A stretch of 64,000 nucleotides of DNA from Argyresthia goedartella. Its lineage: Eukaryota; Arthropoda; Insecta; Lepidoptera; Argyresthiidae. Shown here in pieces: positions 31,201 to 38,672 of the stretch. The DNA is taken from assembly GCA_949825045.1 (NCBI GenBank), contig OX463808.1:25853674-25917673 (forward strand). The letters are read 5' to 3'. Both the position numbers and the translations under genes were made by a program. The notes below the pieces were generated by a model, which had not been told where the DNA came from, did no database searches, and worked only from the letters and a program-made list of their open reading frames with translations. Position 1 is the first letter of the stretch; every line of letters starts with the position of its first letter.

Positions 31201-34200
31201 ACAATTAGCCTAATGGAAATTGTAAAGACGTTATCAATTTATTTATGACACTTTTTATATTTATAATTGATATTGATCATTTCCAGTATTTCTGATGAAT
31301 ATGTTTTTGAACGTGCCCTCGGTACTTAAAATTAAAAAATGGTGGCATAATTGTAAATTCAGCTTTATAATATTGCGGAAAATTCACCCCACCCACCATC
31401 GCCATCGGTTAACCAAATCTCCTCTCCCCATCCTACTAGGTTCATCTGCCCCACCACCAATTTCTGCAAAAAGAGAATCGCCACATTCATCGGAATGTCA
31501 AGCTCCAAAGAACAGGCGAAATACACCATTAACCTCTCAAAAACCGAGGGTAGTTGGGAAGGGTCGCGATTTGCGAAGAATTTTGTAGTTTGCATTTTTT
31601 TTCATAATCGATTCAAATTCCTATATGTTATGTTGTATGTAATTGTTAAAACGAGCTGTCTTTGTCAGCAATTATAATTGGTTGATTAGGCAATTCGTTA
31701 TTTAAAAGATTTTCAAGGGCATCGAACTGAGAAAACCATTTCGAGATAAATGTGTTACCCACAGGTGTTACCTATAAATGGCGTTATTCCTATAAAACTA
31801 TTGCAGGATTTCTGAAATTTCCGTAAATAATTCACCACGTTCAAGACTACTATAAAACGACTTCAAGTTCAAGTCCTATTACTTCCTCCCCGATCGGTAT
31901 GCGAATAAAGTCTATGTACATTAAAAGTCCCCATCAAAACTTTTGCTACACGGAACCACAAACCAAAACGTCATCTGTGTATATTTTTTGTTTTCGTTGA
32001 TTTTGCAATTTTGTAGTATCACTTATTAATCAAAACGTGGCGCTGCGGCTGTCGAGAGTTCTCGGGTTCGATCCCCGGCTGTGTATAAAAAAAAATCTCC
32101 ATGTTTGGATGTTTATATGTGTGGGACGTTGCAGTTTATGGTTGCCACGCCTCAGGGTATACTAGTGTGGGGCTAGAAGCAATGTGCCTGTATGTAAATG
32201 TTCATGTTTAAAACAATATTTAAAATTGACGGAATAATCGCGTAACACACATTAAAAAAATAACTGTTGAATTGAGAACCTCCTCCTATTTGAAGTCTGT
32301 TGAAAACAGAATATCCTTCATGGGTCCTCTACAGCAGGGGTCTCCATACTTTGAAGCCTTAGGGCCATCATATTTTTTTCGGTATCTTCCAATGGCCAAA
32401 ACAATTTTTATTTTTCTGCCCACCTCAGCAAACATAGGCTTTTTTGCATTTCAATTACTATCGATTGTGTATTGTGACTAGTGAATAGTGATACTATGTA
32501 CTATCTATTTCAGCTACCCACTAACAGGCGGCATATTTGGGAATTTCCGCATGGGTTCGAGAAAAATCTGGTTCTGGCCTTTGAGTAATAATGTATAAAA
32601 TACTAGAGACGCTAGCTCGAACAAAATATGTGCCCGGCCTCTTGACGACAACGGGCGTGTCAGTTGTCATAGATAAAAATCTGCGCTCAGATGCGACGTG
32701 CCGAAGACGTACAGTCGCCTTTGCCCAAAAGTATACCTATCGAGTGAATCCTGCCTATACTGATTGCATACTTTTAAGCGCAGGCGACCTATAATCTGTA
32801 TTTGGGAATAAAATAAAAGAGAAAATGCACATTTCCAATATTTTGATGGGATTTTATTTTTTCATTGGTTGTGATGTTGTTAGTCAGTTTAATAAATAAA
32901 TTGACAGTTCTTTAAATTTTCGTCAGATGATAATTATCATTAATTAATTGCGGTAGTGAACATGAGCGCTATTTCTGCGCAAGGGTCTACCTGTCACTGC
33001 TATGAAATTTGTCCTTATCATCTTGGGCTTGCTGGAAGAAATATCTTGTTAGAGCTTTTGTAAATTCTTTTCCATAAGTTTGTAATGTGAATTTTCATGT
33101 GCAATAAAAATTTACAAAATATATGACGTGCATAACACGTTGGTATTCGGAAATGACACATCTGTATGTAAAAATCTTGTTACTCTTTGATTTTCAAAGA
33201 GAAAACATGGCTGTCGCTTTGTTGATTTTTGTAATTCACATATTATTGAATATGCGTATTTTCCTGATATTACAGGGTAATTAATATGAAAAGTTATTCC
33301 TCGGCTTTTTTGGTCTGTACGGTGTAGTTTTTACAGTACCGCAGAGCACATGATGGTATTATTTAGTTTCTTATTCTTGCATCCAAAGCGTCACGGCTCG
33401 GCAAGCAGCACAGACTGAATTGGGGTTGAGTGAATTCACTCTACTTATAGCTACAAGAAAGTCAGTTTGCGCGCCTACGCTAATATTTATACATTATTAC
33501 TCAAAGGTTCTGGTTAGTTTTTCCGATCACTTCTAGATGGCAGTAATTGCTTAGGTATAAAAAGGCTAGCGGCGCCATTGCGAGTCGGTTTGCGTGGGAA
33601 AGGCCATGGAAGCGAAACTGCCTATTGTGAAATAAAGTAACACCCGTGTATTGTATAAGAGTATTTTGATTAGACTTGTTTTTTGTGTGATTTATTAGTA
33701 TCGAAAATACGCGAAAAATAGACAGTAATGGCAGATTGTTCCAAGATAAATGGTACTTTCAGTATTTTGTGATTATTTTTTTTGTAATGAAACCATAGCT
33801 GTTCTTAAAGAATATAACATTAAACGTCACTGTGAATCGAAACATCTTCAAAATTACTCTAAATATACAGGAAGTTTCCGGACAGAAAAATTTGAAGCTT
33901 TGAAGCGCGGATACTGAGCAAGAGTCTGCAACTCGCGCCAGCTTTCGTGTGGCTCTTGAAATTGCAAAACGTGGAAAACCATTCACCGATGGAGAAATGA
34001 TAAAATAATGCTTGATTGCAGTAGCTGAAGAAATATGCCCCGAAAAGGTAAATTTATTGAAAGGTGTCAGTTTGTCAGCCAACACCGTGGCTGCAAGACA
34101 TCGCAGAAAATCATCATCATCGTCTCAACTGTCTGACAAAAATGGACATCTTAAGTGGTTTTCTCTAGCCTTGGATGAGTCAACGGATATGTCAGATACT

Positions 34201-37200
34201 GCTCTAGTGTTGATTTTTTCATAGCTATTCGTGTAGTAGATAAACTACACGAATAGCTATGAAGCGTATGAAGAACTTCTTGATATTGATAGAGTCTGGC
34301 AAACGAAAGCGTGACCTGAGAAAACGTGGTAGAATTCATAAAACCTCTATGTGGTATCACTAACATAGATCACTACACTCCCTTCAGTTATTCTAAAGAT
34401 CTTTGCCTCTCTTTCTGCTGTACGGAAGCGTTACAGCTAGAAAGAGAGACAGAGGTTTAGAATAACGGAACGGAGTGTGAATATCTATCACTTTGTCGTT
34501 TGACGTGCCTTTGACAGCATAATATTGTTGCCATATAGAAACTTTTAAGAAAACTCCAGGTCACGCTTTCGTTTGCCAGACTCTAGTTTTCACAGCACGA
34601 CAACTGGGGCAGATATTTTTAAGGTTGTTGAAATGCCATTACTAAAAAGAAACTTCGATGGATAAACTTGAAATCTATCACCACCGATGAAGGCAAAAGT
34701 AAAGGAGTGGTAGCACTTGTGTCAAGGCTGTAGAAAATGTTGGTGGTTCAAAACCATTTGTCTTACATTGTATCATTCATCAACAGTCCTTGTGCGGAAA
34801 TGTTTGGATTTGTCTGAAGTTCTAAAACCAGTCATATCAGTTGTTAACTTCATCAGATCACCGAGAATTCCGCGAGTTTATTGAAGAGGTCATACTGCGG
34901 CTATGCTGGCTTAGTTGCGGAAAAGTCCTTAAGAGCTTTTTTGAACATCGAGCAGAGATAGTTTTTTTTAATGAGAAGCAACGTGTGCTGATTTAGGGAA
35001 TAGTGAATGGCTGTGGAAATTATCATTCTATGTCGATTTGACAAATCTTATGAACGAACTGAATTTGAGATTGCAAGGAGAAAATCAGTTTCTCCCTGAT
35101 TTATACACCAATATCAAATCGTTCAGGCAGAAAATAATACTTTTCCAATCGCAATTACGTAAAAAAGGTTTCACACATGTGAAATATTCAGCCACACTAC
35201 TGAGACTGATTTTCCCGTCGATTTGGCAGTCGAGACTTTGAGTGCTTTAAAGATATATTTCGATACTCGTTACTCAGACTTTGATGTCATTGCGAACGAA
35301 ATTAAGATTTTTCAAAATCCTTTTGATTCTGAGATTGAAACTCTGGCTCCGGAAGTCTAAATGTTTAAGAACAAATATCAAAATTCACCTTTGTTGGAAT
35401 TTTATTAGTCTACCACTGGCACAATTTGATAATTTGCATAAATTTGCTCGTGGGTTGTTTTCTGTTTTTGGTACTACATACTAGTGTGAGAAAACGTTTT
35501 CCAAGATGAGGTACACAAAGAATGTTTACAGATCTAAATTAACCGATGAGCATCTTAAATCTCTTTTAATGATTGATACAAGTAAAATTAATCCACAACT
35601 ACAAACAATTGTCGGTGGAAAATCACAATTACCTAAATCTCATTAGTTTTTTATAGTTTTATTAGTGGGATTCATTTCAATTTAATTATTTGTTAGTTAT
35701 TTATATGCTTAAGGTTAGATACTTAAGTTGAGTTTTCTGCGTCATCATTTCTGTCATAAAGTTTTATCTTGCAAGTAAATAAAACCGAATAATTATCATT
35801 CTGTGTTTTCATTCTCTTCCATTTAACAACAGTAAAACATTGGCTGTCGTGGGCCAGATTGATGACACAAGTCTTAAGCTGTCGCGGGCCGAATTGATGG
35901 CACTGGTGGTGGGCCGGATTTGGCCTGCGGGCCGTAGTTTGGAGACCCCTGCTCTACAGCGTAGTAGAGCTAAAATCTCAAATGAACGAAACTGTTTGGC
36001 TCAAATTTCCTTCGCCGTTATGTTGGCTGTCCTGTAAAACTGTCAAATATATTCCCGTCTGTCAAGAACTCAGTTGAAGGAACGTAAACAAATATTGGAA
36101 TTATAGTATTATAAAGTGGTGGGATCTCAGATTACAATAAAGCTTAGTGAAATCATAAGAAGAACGAGGCAATCATGTCTAGCCTGTCGAGAGTGGGTTT
36201 ATGAAACGAGCCAAAGGCGAGTTTCATAATAATATTACTCGAGAGTTTTAATGCCTAATTATGTACAGTTACATACACTAGTTTATCTACACACATATCG
36301 TAAGCTCTCTTTGATGTGTTCAGGAACCGCATGTTTGACCGGCATTGTGGCTCTGCAGTTGTTTAGCTTGTTCTGTAGCACCAACTTCGGGCGTCGGCGT
36401 TCGAAATTTGAATGTTAGTACCAACTTCACAGACAAACTAGGGGCGGCATGCAGGCGGGCGTCGGCGTTCGAAATTTGAATTATATGTAGAAAAACTACA
36501 CATAATGACCATAATGTGTAGTTTTTCAGATACGAAACGAGTTTTTACCAAGTAGTTTAACATAATGCTGATCGTAACGTGTGGTTTTTGAACGCAGTAA
36601 AGAGGGTTTATGATACGTGTGTAGATAAAATGTATTTAGACATCCATTACTCAATCTACATAGTCAGGTCATAAGTTCTGTCACATGTGCAATATGAAAT
36701 AATTTAGACATGTTTATTATTTATGTAAACATTTATATAGCAAAATGAACTTAATAAAACATAGATTCTTATGGTAATAAAGTTTATTCAAAATGACCCC
36801 CGCGGTTTTGAATACAGGCCTTTATTCTGCGCGGCCAGTCGTCTATCGCAGCACGAACGAGGTCCATGTCAATATCGGCGGCTGCCTTAATCAAGGATGA
36901 CTTGAGTGACTCCAAATCAGTATGAGGCTTTGAGCAGGCCTTTCCTCCAAGTGTTGCCATATCTTGTAATCTAACGGACTCAAATCTGGACTGGAGGAGG
37001 GCCAGTCTTCGTGCCGGATGAAGTCGATTTCACGTGCCGCCAGCCAGTCTTGTCTGCTTTTCGCTCTAGAGCTGGCGCAGAATCTTGTTGGAATGCCCAG
37101 TGCCTGTTATTAAACATGGTATGAGAAACAGGTTCCACAAGGTTCTTGAGGACTGTATTTTGATACACAACTGCATTCGTTTTTACGCCTTTCTCTCAAA

Positions 37201-38187
37201 AATGTACCTCAGTTAAGCCCCAATAAGAGACTCCCAACCAAACCATGAGCGAGGATGGAAAATGACCTCGTTGGACACCCGGAATACGGTTGCTCGCTTC
37301 TTCACTGCTGTGTGCGTACACCTTATCATTTTGTTGGTTGTAGCTCTCTTCCACGGTGAAAGTTTTTTTATCCGAAAAAAGAATTTCCCGATGCTTTTTT
37401 CCCGCGTACCGCTTCAACAAAGCGCGGCATCTCTTCAGTCTCAGGTCCATTAAACGAGCGTCCAAACGATGTCCTGTTTTTCTTCGATATGCCCTAAGCC
37501 CTAAGTCTTCATTTAACACCCTTTTCACCGTGGTCCTGCTTAACCCCATCTGAAGGGCCAACAGTTTCTGCTTACGTATGGGATTTCTTTGAATTCGCGC
37601 CTTCACAGCTTTTATCACTGCTGGAGTCCTAACAGAGCGAGGGCGACCACTTCTTGACCTGTCATCTACACTAGAGTCTTCATTGTATCGTTTTATGGTA
37701 CGATAACCGAATCTTTTGGTTATATTCAAATTTTTCAGTAAGTCGAAAATCTGAATTGGCGCGTAAGCGCAACGATGCAACGCAATAACTGCGACACGGT
37801 CTTCTTTAAGTGTCCACTCCATATTTAAAAATGAGGAAAATTCTAAAAAGTACTCATTTTTATTTTCATGAAAAATTCGAAATTCGAATTCAATAAACTT
37901 TTTTGTGGCCAGCGTTCTAAATTCAAAAGTTTTTATTGTGTGACAGAACTTATGACCTGACTGTGTATACATTCAAATAAGTTTTTAAAATAGGCTAAAA
38001 GTTTAATAAAAAAAAAAAAGTATCCATATCTTCAGAATGCTCCGCTCATAGTGGCGCATACAAATAATTGCTTTATTTTCCGTGCTTCAGTTTGTGGGCG
38101 TGGATCAAAGCAGGTGCAGCGCCGCTTACGATGTCCTTCTCCATCCTGGGCTTTTTCCACTGGCTGATGAGGAAGATGGAGATCTAA
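25256..38187 (+). CDS. ninaA: ninaA-like peptidyl-prolyl cis-trans isomerase (membrane-anchored cyclophilin), six coding exons
   Basis: Drosophila ninaA is an ER cyclophilin that chaperones rhodopsin. Six coding exons join in phase: 25256-25318, 25428-25632, 25760-25879, 29951-30033, 30295-30437 and 38091-38187. The sum is 711 nt, giving 236 aa against about 237 aa for fly ninaA. Exon 1 is a signal peptide ([18 protein letters not shown]). The cyclophilin domain covers about residues 25-200. Its catalytic residues are conserved: [24 protein letters not shown] and [13 protein letters not shown] (Arg, Phe, Met, Gln, Phe, Trp and His positions). Exon 6 supplies the Trp-rich segment and C-terminal anchor ([17 protein letters not shown]), the feature that separates ninaA from soluble cyclophilins. 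All introns are GT-AG. Introns 1, 2 and 4 are 109, 127 and 261 bp; introns 3 and 5 are 4071 and 7653 bp because of transposons. No coding lesion was seen. Confidence 0.93.
25880..26826. other. ninaA intron 3, left part: repeats, no gene
   Basis: The block 25905-25985 matches, inverted, a block at about 29735-29815, so it is a dispersed repeat. A TAAGCGAAGCGAGCCC block with a CCACACCCGCACCCC tail lies at 26193-26260. The 157-codon minus frame at 25754-26227 overlaps ninaA exon 3 antisense and is not a gene. The sequence 26590-26826 resembles weakly coding LINE-like sequence, but I cannot place it. Confidence 0.5.
26827..27030. mobile_element. GC-rich foldback element with about 90-bp arms
   Basis: The left arm starts AGCTTGTCAAATTC and runs through ACTCCCATGGTCTGC and GGGCGGGAAAGAAGAGCGCG. 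The right arm is its inverted copy, ending GAATTTGACAAGCT. A short loop (about 26923-26942) separates them. The arms match over nearly the whole length with a few indels. It has no coding capacity and is far GC-richer than its surroundings. A related half-copy lies at about 29635-29740. Confidence 0.75.
27055..27165 (+). pseudogene. LINE endonuclease fragment, left half
   Basis: The sequence reads [20 protein letters not shown], the GDFNID endonuclease motif of jockey/CR1-group LINEs. It is cut off by an opposite-strand LINE fragment. The continuation ([20 protein letters not shown]) is at 29230-29330, beyond the mariner. Confidence 0.7.
27166..27881 (-). mobile_element. 5'-truncated LINE 3' end (family E, copy 1)
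   Basis: A minus-strand fragment with the C-terminal RT region (27425-27880). It contains [39 protein letters not shown] and [18 protein letters not shown], ending NDRTVWG. The 3' UTR ends in a TCAAAGTCAAAG-type tail at 27166-27190. A longer copy of the same family lies at 57075-58090. Its 5' truncation point coincides with the mariner insertion at 27884. Confidence 0.85.
27884..29191 (-). mobile_element. maT-type mariner, copy 2
   Basis: 1308 bp with the same TIRs as copy 1 and flanking TA at 27882-27883 and 29192-29193. It lies inside ninaA intron 3, at the junction between the two LINE fragments. Confidence 0.93.
28009..29044 (-). pseudogene. Mariner transposase, start region frameshifted
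   Basis: This is nearly identical to copy 1, with the DD37D triad intact ([23 protein letters not shown]). One base is missing right after the ATG: plus-strand GTCCATCCATAT against GTCCACTCCATAT in copy 1. The normal start codon is therefore out of frame. The remaining frame is open for about 340 codons, and any product would need an internal or non-AUG start. Probably non-functional. Confidence 0.88.
29194..29600 (+). pseudogene. LINE endonuclease fragment, right half
   Basis: The sequence [20 protein letters not shown] then [14 protein letters not shown] is the end of the endonuclease domain begun at 27055. A frame starting [18 protein letters not shown] (29439) follows, typical of the EN-RT linker. 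It is then lost at the repeat that starts near 29620. Confidence 0.65.
29620..29830 (+). repeat. Dispersed repeat related to the foldback element and to 25905-25985
   Basis: The left portion (CGCCCGCGCTCTTCTTTCCC ... ACCATGGGAGTGCTACGTA) matches the right arm of the 26827-27030 foldback. The right portion (GAACCAGCCTCAATTTTT ... GCGTGCTTCACACT) matches 25905-25985 in inverted orientation. So one repeat unit carries both blocks, which appear separately elsewhere in the same intron. Confidence 0.6.
30438..32030. other. ninaA intron 5, left part
   Basis: A GC-richer block at 30690-31080 looks repeat-like, but I cannot name it. At 31288 a splice acceptor (TTTCCAG) precedes a short frame [13 protein letters not shown] that would join exon 5 in phase. 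A 97-codon plus frame (31295-31588) is Pro/His/Arg-rich without a known domain. Confidence 0.4.
32040..32212 (+). mobile_element. tRNA-derived SINE
   Basis: It has a B box GGGTTCGATCCCC, a poly-A-like stretch, and a tail containing CTAGTGTGGGGCTAGAAGCAATGTG. The tail is related to that of the SINEs at 11226-20213 and 54957-55183, but the head differs, so it is a sister family. It lies in ninaA intron 5. Confidence 0.7.
32578..33507. mobile_element. Unclassified 930-bp element with TIRs and 6-bp target duplication
   Basis: The ends are CCTTTGAGTAATAATGTATA and its inverted copy TATACATTATTACTCAAAGG, with TIRs of about 28 bp (one indel). The flanks are TTCTGG (32572-32577) and TTCTGG (33508-33513). 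Removing it rejoins hAT sequence. The longest frame is 67 codons, so it is non-autonomous. A 6-bp duplication is not typical of mariner (2), piggyBac (4), hAT (8) or Transib (5). Confidence 0.8.
33728..35646 (+). pseudogene. hAT transposase relic of the GTF2IRD2/ZBED-like type
   Basis: Segments in changing frames follow the family order: a start ([14 protein letters not shown]), [27 protein letters not shown], then after the [12 protein letters not shown]. These are followed by [27 protein letters not shown]-like text, [19 protein letters not shown], and the hAT dimerisation end ([35 protein letters not shown]). Domesticated relatives exist in vertebrates (GTF2IRD2, ZBED5). Many stops and frameshifts are present, including a perfect 18-bp hairpin at 34220-34261. 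It is non-functional. Confidence 0.85.
34292..34583. mobile_element. 292-bp MITE with 28-bp TIRs, TA target
   Basis: The left end is GAGTCTGGCAAACGAAAGCG and the right end is its inverted copy CGCTTTCGTTTGCCAGACTC, flanked by TA on both sides. The middle contains a second imperfect palindrome (about 34385-34475, TTATTCTAAAGATCTTTGCC against GGTTTAGAATAA). It is inserted in the hAT transposase region. A degenerate relative of the inner palindrome lies at 39385-39470. Confidence 0.85.
35960..36660. other. ninaA intron 5, segment between hAT and mariner 3
   Basis: The 25-bp sequence beginning GGGCGTCGGCGTTCGAAATT occurs twice (about 36393 and 36458). A palindrome of about 15-bp arms (AAAAACTACACATTA-type) lies at 36490-36525. 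No gene was seen. Confidence 0.5.
36661..37965 (-). mobile_element. maT-type mariner, copy 3
   Basis: 1305 bp with the same TIRs and TA flanks at 36659-36660 and 37966-37967. It lies in ninaA intron 5, 125 bp before exon 6. Confidence 0.93.
36788..37826 (-). pseudogene. Mariner transposase, broken by a nonsense codon and frameshifts
   Basis: Compared with copy 1, the Cys after EVHF has become a stop (TGA near 37195). Bases are missing near 37070 (in the AHRAK region after the second catalytic Asp) and near 36944. The N-terminal HTH part up to EVHF is otherwise intact. LFSDKKTF replaces LFSDEKIF next to the first catalytic Asp. It is non-functional. Confidence 0.88.
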
Positions 38188-38464
38188 ATACCACTGCAGC
38201 TGGTACTTATAAAAACAATTTACCATTTAGTATATTTATTTTAAGAATACTTTGTTATCTTAATCGAAATTATGGCTAATATCTAAGAATTATTTACATT
38301 TAATACATTCATTGCAAGTAGACAATCTTCGTTTCGATGATCGACTAGGGTGACGTCAATGTTTGTTACATATAATTTTTAATAAGTTAGTAACGGTATG
38401 CTCAGTATATGCCGGAGATGCGTTGTCTGTCATAAATAAAAACTGACAGAAACGCTTTCAAGTG

Positions 38465-38671
38465 GTCAGTCTGTCAGGCAGGATTCCTGTTGTTCAAGCG
38501 GTCAGTCTGTCAGACAGGATTCCTGTTGTTCAAGCGGCCAGTCTGTCAGACAGGATTCCTGTTGTTCAAGCGGCCAGTCTGTCAGACAGGATTCCTGTTG
38601 TTCAAGCGGCCAGTCTGTCAGACAGGATTCCTGTTGTTCAAGCGGTCAGTCTGTCAGACAGGATTCCTGTT
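38465..38671. repeat. 36-bp minisatellite, 5.75 copies
   Basis: The unit starts GTCAGTCTGTCAGACAGGAT and has an exact 36-bp period (units at 38465, 38501, 38537, 38573, 38609 and 38645). Copies differ by one or two bases. It directly abuts the TEP stop codon (38673-38675), so it would lie in the TEP 3' UTR, and it contains a GTCTGTCAGAC palindrome. There are no spacers, so it is not a CRISPR array. Confidence 0.93.
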
Positions 38672-38672
38672 A

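Larger units (their letters stand above)
32335..35951 (+). mobile_element. hAT transposon with 8-bp target duplications, dead
   Basis: The left end CAGGGGTCTCCATACTTTG and the inverted right end (plus strand GTTTGGAGACCCCTG) are hAT-type TIRs. The 8-bp duplication CTCTACAG lies at 32327-32334 and 35952-35959. The 3617-bp element has itself received a 930-bp element (32578-33507) and a 292-bp MITE (34292-34583), so its own sequence is about 2.4 kb. It lies in ninaA intron 5. Confidence 0.92.

Noticed and set aside
38465..38671. CRISPR-like regular repeats
   Set aside because: Units are directly adjacent with no unique spacers and the genome is eukaryotic; it is a minisatellite.
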